Positions 51,602 through 60,739 of a stretch of DNA of 64,000 nucleotides are shown in pieces. Position numbers and translations under genes: made by a program. The stretch covers positions 2,244,903 to 2,308,902 of the forward strand of contig NZ_CP017634.1 in NCBI RefSeq assembly GCF_002777255.1. Reading direction: 5' to 3'. Under the pieces are notes generated by a model. The model was given only the letters and a program-made list of their open reading frames with translations. It had not been told where the DNA came from and made no database searches. This DNA comes from Candidatus Formimonas warabiya (lineage in GTDB: Bacteria; Bacillota; Dehalobacteriia; Dehalobacteriales; Dehalobacteriaceae). Every line of letters begins with the position of its first letter. Position 1 is the stretch's first letter.

Positions 51602-51731
51602 GTTCTTTCTCCTCCATTTCCGTCCCAAAATACTGTCCGGCATCAAAAGCTCCTGCTCGCCCCGTCACACCCATTCGGCATAGGCTGGCCGGAAAGCAGT
51701 CGCCTCTTTTTGCCCTTTCTCATCCTTCTTA

Positions 51732-51749
51732 GCAAGAAGCATGCCAATT
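51732..51749 (-). promoter_or_regulatory. Sigma-54 promoter of the hut operon
   Basis: Minus strand TTGGCAT-GCTTC-TTGCT, GG to GC spacing 12. Start site would be near 51720, giving a 120-base leader. The 18 bases 51732-51749 are identical to those at 55015-55032 upstream of the Fe-S gene. Confidence 0.88.
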
Positions 51750-51811
51750 CTCGAACTCCGCTTGTGGCCTGGTTTTACCCCGGCAGATGGAGGAGGACAG
51801 GGGGTTCGATG

Positions 51812-51827
51812 TGAAAAGATTTTTTCA
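51812..51827. promoter_or_regulatory. Candidate activator site TGAAAAnnTTTTTTCA
   Basis: TGAAAAGATTTTTTCA, 67 bases upstream of the -24 GG of the hut promoter. The same 16-base palindrome occurs at 53734-53749 and, with one change, at 55093-55108. Likely bound by the sigma-54 activator encoded next door. Confidence 0.6.
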
Positions 51828-51867
51828 TCAGTAAAGAAGAATAAACAAAAAACCCCCTGAAAAAATC

Positions 51868-51901
51868 CGGCACCCATTCCGAGCAGGTGCCGGATTTAAC
51901 C
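51868..51901 (-). terminator. Terminator of the hut-region sigma-54 activator
   Basis: ATCCGGCACC/GGTGCCGGAT hairpin with T-run on the minus strand (TTTTTTC), within a wider ACCCCCTGA/TCAGGAGGT stem. It isolates the activator gene from the hut promoter. Confidence 0.85.
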
Positions 51902-51932
51902 TCAGGAGGTTTCCGGGAAATCCCGTCTTTTT

Positions 51933-53636
51933 TCAGTCTTTGTCTCTGATTTTGTCCAGATCAATGGCCAGTTTTTTAATCTTATAATTCAGATTTTGCC
52001 TGGGCATCCCTAAATAAGCCGCTGCTTGGGACACATTGCCCCGGTACTTGGACAATGCGTCCATAATCGTCTTGGCTTCAAGCTCTTTCATCAGCTCGGG
52101 AAGAGCCGATTCCCTTTCCGATAGAGCATCCCGCATCATCACTTTGGTGCTGTGAAAAAGATTGTAGAAATAATAGGGCATATGCTCCGGCTTAATCCGC
52201 CTCTCGTCCCCTTCAATAAGATTGGCAGCGCTTTCAATGAGATTCTGCAGCTCCCGGATGTTGCCCGGCCAGTGATACTTCATAAAAATATCCAGCAATT
52301 CCGGGGAAATCCCGGCAATATTTAAACCGTATTTCTTGTTGCATTCCTTGACAAAGGCCTGGCACAAGGCCTCGATGTCTTCTTTCCGGTCCCGCAAAGG
52401 GGGAATATAGATCAGGATCACGGCCAGCCGGTAAAACAAATCCTGGCGCAGGGTGCTATTCTCAATGCACACTAAAGGATCTTCGTTGGTGGTGCTGATC
52501 ACGCGGCAGTTGACGGGAATTTCCATCCTATCCCCCAACCGGCGTATGGTTTTTTCCTGAAGCACGCGCAATATCTTTGCCTGCATATTGAGACTCATGG
52601 AATTCAATTCATCCAAAAATAAGACTCCGTTGCCCGCTTGTTCAAACAAGCCCTTGGTATCCAGGGCCCCGGTAAAGGCCCCTTTGACCGTGCCGAACAA
52701 TAAGCTTTCCAGCAGGCTTTCCGGCAAAGCGGCGCAATTGATGGGAATAAAGGGTTCCTTGCTCCGGGCGCTCATTTTATAAATACTCTGGACAAACAAT
52801 TCTTTTCCCGTGCCTGTTTCGCCTACCACCAGTACAGAGCAGTCGTTTTCCGCGGCTTTTCTGGCTTTATTGATTTCCTTGAGCAAGGCCGGGCTATGAC
52901 CGACAATGGTATGGAACATATCTTTCTTTTCTTCCGGGACCATGTTCAGGGTGAGATAAACATGGTGCTTCTGGGCGCTCAGCGCCCGGGTCATCAACTC
53001 CCGGATTTTGGTCATATCCCGGGAAACGGAAAAAGCGCCGATGACCTTGTCTCCATCATATAAGGGGAAATTATCCGTAATCAGCGTGATCACTTTTCCG
53101 GAGGCCAAAAAGTTTTCGCACACACCCAAAAGAGGCTTATTTTGACGGCGCGCTTTAAAATGGATACTGGTTTGATTTTCGATGCCATAGACCTCCCACA
53201 AGGTTTTCCCCAGTACCTGTTCGGCTTTCAGCCCTTCCAATTTTTCACTGGCCTGATTGAAAATAAAGATTTTCCCTTCCCCGTCCGTAGCCACGATTCC
53301 TTCGTTAATGCTGTTTAAAATCTGTTCCAAGGACTCAATGTAGACGTCTTTTTCCACCAGCTCGGTAATCTCCCTGATCAAAACCAGAGAGCACTCTTCC
53401 GAGTCGAGAAATTTTTTTTCCACCTGGACCTGATACGTTTTATTCCCAGATAATAATACATTTGATTTTAATTTCTCATGAAAATAGGCAAAAAAATCCA
53501 TATGATAGGAAAGACCGGGAAAAGCATGCCGGATCATTTGATTGAAATAAGTAATCCGGTTCTTTTGGTCCAATAGCAGGATGCCGGTATCTAAAGAATC
53601 TAAGAGCTGCTCCGTCAACTGTCCGGGGAAAAGCAT
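51933..53636 (-). CDS. Sigma-54-dependent activator of the hut region
   Basis: 567 residues. Two PAS-like domains (about 8-70, LLDSLDTGILLLDQKNRITYFNQM; about 105-220, ILNSINEGIVATDGEGKIFIFNQA), AAA+ domain (about 245-475) with Walker A GETGTGKE near 272, intact GAFTGA loop near 322, Walker B VLFLDELNSM, and a C-terminal Fis-type helix-turn-helix (RGNVSQAAAYLGMPRQNLNYKIKKL). It resembles AcoR/RocR-type ligand-sensing activators and the activator at 20950. I use the ATG at 53636, preceded by GAGGTGACG. Its place between two sigma-54 promoters sharing one upstream palindrome makes it their likely regulator; the ligand may be histidine or urocanate. Confidence 0.93.
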   Translation of the reverse strand: MLFPGQLTEQLLDSLDTGILLLDQKNRITYFNQMIRHAFPGLSYHMDFFAYFHEKLKSNVLLSGNKTYQVQVEKKFLDSEECSLVLIREITELVEKDVYIESLEQILNSINEGIVATDGEGKIFIFNQASEKLEGLKAEQVLGKTLWEVYGIENQTSIHFKARRQNKPLLGVCENFLASGKVITLITDNFPLYDGDKVIGAFSVSRDMTKIRELMTRALSAQKHHVYLTLNMVPEEKKDMFHTIVGHSPALLKEINKARKAAENDCSVLVVGETGTGKELFVQSIYKMSARSKEPFIPINCAALPESLLESLLFGTVKGAFTGALDTKGLFEQAGNGVLFLDELNSMSLNMQAKILRVLQEKTIRRLGDRMEIPVNCRVISTTNEDPLVCIENSTLRQDLFYRLAVILIYIPPLRDRKEDIEALCQAFVKECNKKYGLNIAGISPELLDIFMKYHWPGNIRELQNLIESAANLIEGDERRIKPEHMPYYFYNLFHSTKVMMRDALSERESALPELMKELEAKTIMDALSKYRGNVSQAAAYLGMPRQNLNYKIKKLAIDLDKIRDKD

Positions 53637-53679
53637 ATGCGTCACCTCACATTTTGCCAGATAAATCAAGTGTCCTTGT

Positions 53680-53750
53680 GCAAGAAGTATTTTTTTAAAG
53701 TATAGCAAAATTCTTATCAGTTTGCGCAAAATATGAAAAATTTTTTTCAC
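53680..53750 (-). promoter_or_regulatory. Upstream region of the activator with degenerate promoter copy
   Basis: GCAAGAAGTAT at 53680-53690 matches the -12 half of the hut and Fe-S promoters, but the -24 GG is lost (TTTTTTT in its place). A TGAAAAATTTTTTTCA palindrome lies at 53734-53749. So the activator gene may be autoregulated and is unlikely to be sigma-54 driven. Confidence 0.5.
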
Positions 53751-53838
53751 TATGGAAGCCGGGGGCCGATCCTGTAAAAAAACGCACGATCAATCTTTGC
53801 GCGCTTTTTTATCAAGAGAGGCACTCGCTCCGCTCAGG

Positions 53839-54858
53839 TTAATGATCTTCATCCAAATTCTGATATTTCACTTCTCTTTTATCGACCAGCTTGATGGCCT
53901 CTGAAGGGCAGTTGGGATAGCACAGGGTGCAGCCCCGGCATTTTTCTTTGTCATAGACGACAGGGGAATCCTGGCCCTTTTCTTTGGATAGAGCGCCAAA
54001 ATGGCAGATCTTTACGCATTTTCCGCACTTGATGCATTTCCCCTGGTCTATTTCAATAAAAGCCTTCGGTATGGGCCAGATATGGTTACTGCCCTTGATG
54101 ATGCTGGTCCGGATCGGGATACAGCAGCAGGCGCAGCAATTGCAAATGCCGCCGCTATGGAGCTCAAAATTTTGCATCAAACCGTGCTTGTTAGCTTGAC
54201 GACAGACCTCAAAGGCCTCTTCCTTTGTGAGCCTTTTTCCATGGCCTCTGTCCGCCGGTGAATTAATATGGGGTTTTCCAAAATGGATGCAATTATCGAG
54301 GGGATTGTCGCACCTGTGCACATAGGACCTGCAGTCACACCTGAATTGAAAGACATATGCCGAAGCATGATCAATAATATTTTTGGCGTCCTCCAGGTCG
54401 ATGAACTCATTGATCCGCCCCTTGGGATCAATGCCGCCGTTCATACACTGGGTGATCGTCTCATCAACTCCCCGGGCCAAATATTCACTTAAGATGTATT
54501 GATCCAGCTCAAACCGAACCTTTTCATCAAGCAGGACCCATTTGTCGTATTCATACCGGGCACAGCATGCAATTCTGTTATAGAACTCGCCAAGCTTATA
54601 GCAGAGCTTTCCCTCCTCCGATATCACCTTATCCAGGATGGTATCATGGTAGGAATCGGCGATAAAACGGTCCGGAAAAGATACCTGAAAGGACATCTTC
54701 TCATGGATCAGTCCCACCAGCTGTTCATGCTCCATGATCTCGTGGCCCATGAGCATGATTAAATCAATCTGCGCGTCGCTCAAAAAGCTGGGGATGAGAA
54801 ATTCGTATTTTCGGGGAATCTGATAGTACTCAAATAAAGCCTCATCATATTGCTGCAT
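53839..54858 (-). CDS. Cys-rich protein with two C-terminal 4Fe-4S ferredoxin motifs
   Basis: 339 residues, cytoplasmic, not assigned to a named family by me. The C-terminus carries two 4Fe-4S motifs, CIKCGKCVKICHFGA (about 279-293) and CRGCTLCYPNCPSEA (about 311-325), as in 2[4Fe-4S] ferredoxins. Upstream are more Cys clusters: CDCRSYVHRCDNPLDNC (about 180-196) and CNCCACCC (about 243-250). The N-terminal 150 residues are helical with no known motif. The ATG follows GAGGAGAGGG. A sigma-54 promoter nearly identical to that of hutH controls it, so it is probably used during histidine catabolism, perhaps in electron transfer or metal handling. That role is inference. Confidence 0.8.
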   Translation of the reverse strand: MQQYDEALFEYYQIPRKYEFLIPSFLSDAQIDLIMLMGHEIMEHEQLVGLIHEKMSFQVSFPDRFIADSYHDTILDKVISEEGKLCYKLGEFYNRIACCARYEYDKWVLLDEKVRFELDQYILSEYLARGVDETITQCMNGGIDPKGRINEFIDLEDAKNIIDHASAYVFQFRCDCRSYVHRCDNPLDNCIHFGKPHINSPADRGHGKRLTKEEAFEVCRQANKHGLMQNFELHSGGICNCCACCCIPIRTSIIKGSNHIWPIPKAFIEIDQGKCIKCGKCVKICHFGALSKEKGQDSPVVYDKEKCRGCTLCYPNCPSEAIKLVDKREVKYQNLDEDH

Positions 54859-54998
54859 GCAAACCCTCTCCTCTCAGATGGAAATTCTCAAAGTCCGGGG
54901 CGCCTGGGCATGGCGTCAATTTTCCCTTGTAGCCGGTCTGGTCCGCTTGCCGGCCATGCCACAAAGGCACGCGGGAAAGCAACCTCTTCCCTTCTGTC

Positions 54999-55248
54999 CC
55001 TGCATGATTCTTATGCAAGAAGCATGCCAATTTGCGAACCCCATCCGGTGCCTGATTTTCCCGGCATACGGGGCATGCAGGTAGATAACTGGTGCAAAAT
55101 TTTTTTCAGATCGGAAGGAAAAATAGGCCCATTTTTTTGTCTCATTCGGGGCCTCCTCAAAGCCGGAAGGCCAACAGTCTGTTGGATCTTTCCGGCAAAT
55201 CACTACTCCCTGCAGAAATCTTTTTCACCTGCATAGTTTCTATGCAGA
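54999..55248. repeat. Two copies of a 21-bp palindrome
   Basis: 54999-55019 (CCTGCATGATT...TGCAAG) overlaps the -12 element; 55228-55248 (CCTGCATAGTTTCTATGCAG) lies about 200 bases upstream. A third copy is the stem at 22691-22711. Likely operator sites. The rest of 55033-55265 has no ORF. Confidence 0.55.
55015..55032 (-). promoter_or_regulatory. Sigma-54 promoter of the Fe-S protein gene
   Basis: Minus strand TTGGCAT-GCTTC-TTGCA with correct 12-base GG-GC spacing. Identical over 18 bases to the hutH promoter. Upstream, TGCAAAATTTTTTTCA (55093-55108) lies 65 bases away, matching the hut spacing. The leader to the ATG is about 145 bases. Confidence 0.88.
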
Positions 55249-55274
55249 GTGGCGGAAGCAAGGGGACAAAAGGA

Positions 55275-55300
55275 AAAAGCAGGGGCAACCCCCTGCTCAA
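55275..55300 (-). terminator. Terminator of the pot operon
   Basis: On the minus strand AGCAGGGG-TTG-CCCCTGCT followed by TTTTTCC, 15 bases beyond the potD stop. Confidence 0.85.
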
Positions 55301-55313
55301 ATGGACCTGATCA

Positions 55314-56360
55314 TTAATTGGCCATGACTTCCGTCCAGATGCGGTCATAATCTTTTAAGTACTCGCCCAGGTCTTTAAAGATTTCACACCTTTTGACATC
55401 TGCCTCGGAAGGATAAGCCGTTTGATCGTTTAAAACCTCCGCAGACAGATTCTTCTTCGCCTCCATGTGCGGAGAGGAATAGCCGATATATTCCGTATTT
55501 TTCAAGGCAGTTTCCGGATCGCACATAAAGTTGATAAACATTTCCGCCTCTTTTTGATGGGTGCTGGTTTTGGGAACGACCATGGCGTCAAACCACAGGT
55601 TGCTTCCCTCCTCCGGGATCACATACTCCAGGTCCGGATTTTCCCGTTTCATATACACGGCGTCGCCGGACCACACCACCGCTAATGCCGCCTCGCCGGA
55701 AATCATTTTATCTTTCACATCATCCCCTACATAAGCCAGCACCAGAGGCTTCTGTTCGATCAGCGCCTGTTTGGCCGCCTCCAGTTCCGACTGATCCCGG
55801 GTATTCAAGGAATAACCCAGCATTTTTAAGGCCACCCCGATGGAATCCCGCTGGCTGTCCAGCATTAAGATTTGTTTCTTATATTTGGCATCCCATAATA
55901 TTTTCCAGCCGGTCACCGGTTCTTTGACCATGGTCTTATTATAGAGGATGCCCACCGTCCCCCACATATAGGGCACCGAATAGGCTTCTTGGGGATCATA
56001 GTCCAGTTTGCGAAAGGAGGGTTCGATATATTGAATATTGGGAATATGATTCAGGTCTATTTTATTCAATAAATCTTCTTTGATCATTCTTTCAATCATG
56101 TAATCGGAAGGGATCGCCACATCATAGCTGTTGCCCCCGGATTTGATTTTAATGTACATGTCTTCATTGGTGGTAAAGGTCTCGTAATTGACCCGGATGC
56201 CGGTCGCCTCTTCAAAATCGCCCAGCACCGATTCATCAATATAGTCGCCCCAGTTGTACACATTTAATGTCGCCTGGGGCTGCTTTCCGCAGGCTGTACC
56301 CGCCATGGCCAGTATGGCCGCCAGCATCACCATCCATACGATTCGGGCAGTTTTTTTCAT
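55314..56360 (-). CDS. potD: Spermidine/putrescine-binding lipoprotein
   Basis: 348 residues. Lipobox Cys24 (AMAGTACGK) anchors it outside the membrane. The binding fold begins LNVYNWGDYIDESVLGDFEEATGIRVNYETF, the PotD/PotF signature (NWGDYI), with YDVAIPSDYMIERMI, SVPYMWGTVGILYN and WSGDAVYMKRENPDL. It delivers polyamines to PotBC. Its start overlaps the potC stop (ATGA). Related proteins bind other cations, but order A-B-C-D is that of a polyamine importer. Confidence 0.93.
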   Translation of the reverse strand: MKKTARIVWMVMLAAILAMAGTACGKQPQATLNVYNWGDYIDESVLGDFEEATGIRVNYETFTTNEDMYIKIKSGGNSYDVAIPSDYMIERMIKEDLLNKIDLNHIPNIQYIEPSFRKLDYDPQEAYSVPYMWGTVGILYNKTMVKEPVTGWKILWDAKYKKQILMLDSQRDSIGVALKMLGYSLNTRDQSELEAAKQALIEQKPLVLAYVGDDVKDKMISGEAALAVVWSGDAVYMKRENPDLEYVIPEEGSNLWFDAMVVPKTSTHQKEAEMFINFMCDPETALKNTEYIGYSSPHMEAKKNLSAEVLNDQTAYPSEADVKRCEIFKDLGEYLKDYDRIWTEVMAN

Positions 56361-57148
56361 ACTCTACTCTCTCCTTTAACTTGATCTTTTGACATTCTTC
56401 TATCGACAATGATGAGAAGCAGCAGCACACTGATAAACATTAAGGTGGACAAAGCATTGATCTTGGGATTGATCCCCCTCCGGGCCATGGAATAAATGAC
56501 GATAGACAGATTGGACACACCGGACCCGGTGGTAAAAAAACTGATGACAAAGTCATCCAGGGACAAGGTAAAAGCCAACAAAGCGCCGGTAACCACCCCG
56601 GGCATGATTTCCGGCAGGATCACCTTTTTAAAAGCGGTCCAGGGGGTGGCCCCCAGATCCAAAGCCGCCTCATACAGGTGCCGGTTCAGCTGTTTCAGCT
56701 TGGGGAGCACTGATAAAATCACATAGGGAATATTAAAGGTAATATGGGCAAACAGCAGGGAAAGGAAGCCCAGCTTCATATTTACAAAGATAAACAAAAG
56801 CATTAAGGAGATTCCGGTGACAATATCCGGGTTTAACACGGGCAAATAAGTAAGGTTCATCACCATCTTCTTTTTGAATCTGGTCATGTTGTCGATGCCG
56901 ATGGCCGCCCCGGTCCCTACGACCGTAGCAACCGCCGAAGAGAGGATGCCGATCACCAGGGAATAATACAACGCTTTCATGATCTGGGGGTCGCGAAATA
57001 GATCCAGATACCACTTAAGGGTGACGCCGTCCCAATGGCCCCGGGATTTGGAACTGTTAAAGGAAAAAACGATCAGGACAATAATGGGCGCATATAAAAA
57101 CAGAAAAATGAGAAAGACATAAAATCTTTGCATAAACCGGCCTACCAT
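56357..57148 (-). CDS. potC: Polyamine ABC permease PotC
   Basis: 263 residues with six TM segments (FLIFLFLYAPIIVLIVFSFNSSKS at the start) and the permease EAA loop: LYEAALDLGATPWTAFKKVILPEIMPGV. It pairs with PotB to form the channel. Its start overlaps the potB stop by 7 bases. Confidence 0.93.
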   Translation of the reverse strand: MVGRFMQRFYVFLIFLFLYAPIIVLIVFSFNSSKSRGHWDGVTLKWYLDLFRDPQIMKALYYSLVIGILSSAVATVVGTGAAIGIDNMTRFKKKMVMNLTYLPVLNPDIVTGISLMLLFIFVNMKLGFLSLLFAHITFNIPYVILSVLPKLKQLNRHLYEAALDLGATPWTAFKKVILPEIMPGVVTGALLAFTLSLDDFVISFFTTGSGVSNLSIVIYSMARRGINPKINALSTLMFISVLLLLIIVDRRMSKDQVKGESRV

Positions 57149-57966
57149 AGCCCACCTCTCTCATAATCCTTTTCATACCGGGCCATGGCTCCCATGCTGA
57201 TCAGGATTAAAATCATCATGACGATGGACAGGGCAGAACCAAAATGCCAGTCTCCCACGTACAAGAACTGCTGCTCGATCAGATTTCCGATCAGGGTAAA
57301 TTGGCCGCCTCCCAAAAGCCGGGAGATGACAAAGGTGGACACCGCCGGCATAAACACCATGGTGATTCCGGAAACCACACCCGGTAAGCTGAGAGGGAAA
57401 ACAATGCGCCAGAATACGGTGATGTCATTTGCCCCCAAATCTTTTGCCGCCTCAATCACATGATGGTCCATCTTCTTTAAAACAGAATAAATGGGCAGAA
57501 CCATAAAAGGAAGAAAGTTGTAGATCATGCCCAGGATCACGGCTTCATTGGTATACAACATTTGGATGGTGGGAAGATGAAGAAAAGAAAAGAATGTATT
57601 GATTAAACCCTTTCTTTCCAGCAAGGTCATCCAGGCATAGGTACGCAATAAAAAATTCATCCACATGGGCAAGACAAATAACAAAATGAGAAAGTTTTTG
57701 CTGCTTAAATCCTTCCCGGCCAGAATCATGGCCAGGGGATAGCCGATCACCAGGCAGCATACCGTGCTGATTAAGGCCAGCATCACGGAGCGAAACAATA
57801 CTTTGATATAGACAGGTTCAAAAAACTTTTGGTAGCCGGCTAAACTAAATTCCATGCCCCGGCTGCTCATGGCGGTAAAACTGTAGTAAATCACCAACAG
57901 CAAGGGCACCGCCACAAATATCCCCATCCATACCAGGTAAGGAAATGAGATCCAGCTTCTTTTCAT
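57142..57966 (-). CDS. potB: Polyamine ABC permease PotB
   Basis: 274 residues, six TM segments, beginning [26 protein letters not shown], with EAA loop [28 protein letters not shown]. Its ATG overlaps the potA stop (ATGA). It forms a heterodimeric channel with PotC. Confidence 0.93.
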   Translation of the reverse strand: MKRSWISFPYLVWMGIFVAVPLLLVIYYSFTAMSSRGMEFSLAGYQKFFEPVYIKVLFRSVMLALISTVCCLVIGYPLAMILAGKDLSSKNFLILLFVLPMWMNFLLRTYAWMTLLERKGLINTFFSFLHLPTIQMLYTNEAVILGMIYNFLPFMVLPIYSVLKKMDHHVIEAAKDLGANDITVFWRIVFPLSLPGVVSGITMVFMPAVSTFVISRLLGGGQFTLIGNLIEQQFLYVGDWHFGSALSIVMMILILISMGAMARYEKDYERGGLW

Positions 57967-59009
57967 ATCCCGCCCGCCTTTTTCATGATGTGAATGTCAT
58001 TGGGAAAAATGTTCAGACCCACACGGGAATCAACGGCCGCCATCGTCGTGTTATGAATCTTCCAGGTGAACCCGGCGCCCAAAACTTCCATTTCATAGTG
58101 CACACCTTTAAAGATCACGGAGGTGACGACACCTTTCAGCATCCCCTGGTCTTCCGGAACCATTTTGATATCTTCCGGGCGTACCACCACATCTACGGGT
58201 TCCATTTTGAGAAATCCTTTATCGACACAGGCAAAATCCCGGCCGGCAAACCGGACAGATCCGTCTTCGATCATGATCCCGGACACAATGTTGCTCTCAC
58301 CGATGAATTCCGCCACAAAGGCGTTTTTCGGTTCGTTATAGATATCCTGAGGCGTGCCGATTTGCTGTATCTCGCCATTGTTCAGCACCACCACCGTATC
58401 GGACATAGTTAAAGCTTCTTCCTGGTCATGGGTTACATAAACGAAAGTAATGCCCAGGCGCCGCTGCATTTTTTTCAACTCCAGCTGCATGTCTTTCCTT
58501 AATTTAAGGTCTAAAGCGCCTAAAGGCTCATCCAGGAGCAGCACCTCGGGCTCGTTTACCACCGCCCGGGCGATGGCCACCCGCTGCTGCTGCCCCCCGC
58601 TCAGGGAGTCTACGGACCGGGTCTCATACCCGGACAAATTTACCAGGCTGAGGATGGCGCGGACCCTTTCCTGAATCACATTTTGGGCAATCTGTTTAAT
58701 TTTCAGCCCGAAGGCAATATTTTCAAAAACGTTCATATGGGGAAACAAGGCATATCTCTGAAAAACAGTATTGACTCTTCTCTTATAGGGGGGCAAAGAA
58801 TTAATATTCTTCCCCTCAAACAGAATCTCTCCGGAGGATGGCTGTTCAAATCCCCCGATTACGCGCAGGGTAGTTGTCTTTCCGCAGCCGCTGGGCCCCA
58901 GCAGGGTGAGAAATTCATTTTTCCGGATGTAGAGGCGGATATTCTTCAAGGCCTCATTGCCGTCGTATTCTTTTGAAACATTGACCAATTCAATAATATG
59001 TTGTGCCAT
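57963..59009 (-). CDS. potA: Polyamine ABC transporter ATPase
   Basis: 348 residues. ABC domain with Walker [31 protein letters not shown] (Q-loop region), signature [13 protein letters not shown], Walker [16 protein letters not shown] and H-loop THDQEEAL; the C-terminal TOBE domain ([19 protein letters not shown]) is typical of PotA. First gene of potA-B-C-D. I take the ATG at 59009, eight bases after GGGAGG; earlier ATGs at 59015 and 59027 are possible. Confidence 0.93.
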   Translation of the reverse strand: MAQHIIELVNVSKEYDGNEALKNIRLYIRKNEFLTLLGPSGCGKTTTLRVIGGFEQPSSGEILFEGKNINSLPPYKRRVNTVFQRYALFPHMNVFENIAFGLKIKQIAQNVIQERVRAILSLVNLSGYETRSVDSLSGGQQQRVAIARAVVNEPEVLLLDEPLGALDLKLRKDMQLELKKMQRRLGITFVYVTHDQEEALTMSDTVVVLNNGEIQQIGTPQDIYNEPKNAFVAEFIGESNIVSGIMIEDGSVRFAGRDFACVDKGFLKMEPVDVVVRPEDIKMVPEDQGMLKGVVTSVIFKGVHYEMEVLGAGFTWKIHNTTMAAVDSRVGLNIFPNDIHIMKKAGGI

Positions 59010-59027
59010 ACCCATGACCTCCCCCAA

Positions 59028-59469
59028 TCATCCGGTGTTTGAAACGGGGCAGAAACCTGCAAGATGCTGGTCTTTTTCATCATTTAAACTTCCGACCCAA
59101 TTAAATTTAAGGGATTCATCGATTAATGTCAATATTTCGAGAAAAATATTTTTTAAAAGCCCCTGAGCCCTTTTTTTCAGGGCAGGAGAGGTCTTTCCTG
59201 AGAAGAAACGGTTTTTTGTTTTGAAAATGTAAAAAAAATAACACAAATATAACATAAATTTTTTCAGAAATGTGAAAAAACAAAGGATTCATGTGCCGGC
59301 TAAAGAATATCATACTGTTTAGACAAGGAGGACAGTAAAATTCTACCATTCCCACACGGTCATTTTTAAACAAGGACTAAAAGGAGATAATAAATCTTAA
59401 CGAATGTGAATGGGCAGCTGCCGCTGACTTTCAGATAATTTTACAGTTTGGAAAGGAAGAATAATAAAC
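59028..59469. other. Divergent regulatory region, pot and M24 peptidase
   Basis: About 440 bp, very AT-rich in the middle, with no ORF. It should contain the promoters of the leftward pot operon and the rightward peptidase. TTTTTTCA (59259-59266) and TGAAAAAA (59273-59280) form a dyad that might be an operator, but the half-site order differs from the TGAAAAnnTTTTTTCA sites of the hut region. I found no -24/-12 promoter with correct spacing on either strand. Confidence 0.45.
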
Positions 59470-60543
59470 ATGGAAAGAATAGACAGAGTTATAAAATCGA
59501 TGGAGGATCACGGGGTAGACAGTCTGCTGATCATGAAAGACGCGAACCTGAGATACGTTAGTCATTTTACCGGCTCCGAATCCTATCTGATTATTACAGC
59601 GAAAAAAAAGATTCTCATCACCGATTCCCGTTATACGGAACAAGCAGAACAAGAATGCCCCGGTTTTGAAATTGTCCGTTACCGGCATCCCTTTCCTTCT
59701 TTGGAGGAAACTTTAAAAACTATGGTCAGCAGGCTGCATATCACCCGTTTAGGATTTGAAAAAGATTACCTGACCTTTGATGGGTACGAAAATATTTCCC
59801 ACGCTCTTCCGGATCTGGAATTTGTCCCTACCTTGGGAATTGTGGAAAGTGTCCGCAGCATCAAGGATCCCCATGAAATTGATTTCATGAAAAGGGCCGC
59901 CCACATCGCGGACATGGCATTTACGAACATCCTCAAGTATGTGCACATCGGCATCACGGAAAAAGACATCGAAACGGAACTGGAATATGTGATGAAACGG
60001 CAGGGGGCATTTTCGACCGCTTTTCCTACCATCGTCGCCTCAGGTCCCAGATCCTCCCTGCCCCATGGGGTTCCTTCCCAACGGCAAATTCAATACGGTG
60101 ATTTGATCACCCTGGATTTTGGCGCCTTGTATGAAGGCTACCGGTCCGATATGACGCGGACCGTAGCGATGGGAAAAGCGGATGCAAAACAAAAACAAAT
60201 CTATGATCTGGTCCTTTATGCCCAGAAAGAAGGGGTTCAGGCAATTTCTGCCGGCATCAAGGCTTCTCAAGTTGACCACCGGGTGAGAAATATCATTAAG
60301 GAAGCGGGATACGGCGAGTTCTTTTCCCATGGATTAGGTCATGGGGTAGGATTAGAAATTCATGAAGCACCTTCTCTCAACTCCCGGAATGAAGAAATTC
60401 TTGTTTCCGGAAATGTGGTCACGGTAGAACCGGGAATTTACCTGCCCAACTGGGGAGGCGTGCGAATCGAAGATACGGTATTGGTAACGGAGCGCGGGTG
60501 CGAGGTTTTGACCCATGCTCCCAAAGAACTGATGATTCTTTAA
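59470..60543 (+). CDS. M24-family Xaa-Pro aminopeptidase
   Basis: 357 residues. N-terminal creatinase-like domain (DSLLIMKDANLRYVSHFTGSESYLIITAKKKILITDSRY) and a C-terminal pita-bread metallopeptidase with all five metal ligands: GDLITLDFGALYEGYRSDMTRT (two Asp), GHGVGLEIHEAPSL (His), VVTVEPGIY (Glu) and GGVRIEDTVLV (Glu). It removes N-terminal residues before proline from cytoplasmic peptides (PepP/YqhT type). The ATG follows GGAAAGGAAG. Monocistronic with a terminator 68 bases after the stop. Confidence 0.93.
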   Translation: MERIDRVIKSMEDHGVDSLLIMKDANLRYVSHFTGSESYLIITAKKKILITDSRYTEQAEQECPGFEIVRYRHPFPSLEETLKTMVSRLHITRLGFEKDYLTFDGYENISHALPDLEFVPTLGIVESVRSIKDPHEIDFMKRAAHIADMAFTNILKYVHIGITEKDIETELEYVMKRQGAFSTAFPTIVASGPRSSLPHGVPSQRQIQYGDLITLDFGALYEGYRSDMTRTVAMGKADAKQKQIYDLVLYAQKEGVQAISAGIKASQVDHRVRNIIKEAGYGEFFSHGLGHGVGLEIHEAPSLNSRNEEILVSGNVVTVEPGIYLPNWGGVRIEDTVLVTERGCEVLTHAPKELMIL

Positions 60544-60610
60544 AAAAGGAAAGTACAGGCGGTAAACTGATTTTTATGGGCGCCGTCTGCCCTGCCCTTC
60601 TGTCCTTAAA

Positions 60611-60643
60611 GAGCTTAAGCCTCATCCGGCTTGAGCTTTTTTG
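60611..60643 (+). terminator. Terminator after M24 peptidase
   Basis: AGCTTAAGCC (60612-60621) pairs with GGCTTGAGCT (60628-60637), followed by TTTTTTGTT. Confidence 0.88.
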
Positions 60644-60739
60644 TTATTTTGGGGCAATACTTGTATCTTCCTTCTAGAATTTTTTCAAATTTTCGTATAT
60701 AATATTATATTAAATGAACTTTTAGGAGCTGGAAACAAG

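Noticed and set aside
59028..59469. Sigma-54 promoter for the pot operon or the peptidase
   Set aside because: No GG and GC pair with the required 12-base spacing was found on either strand with the surrounding consensus.
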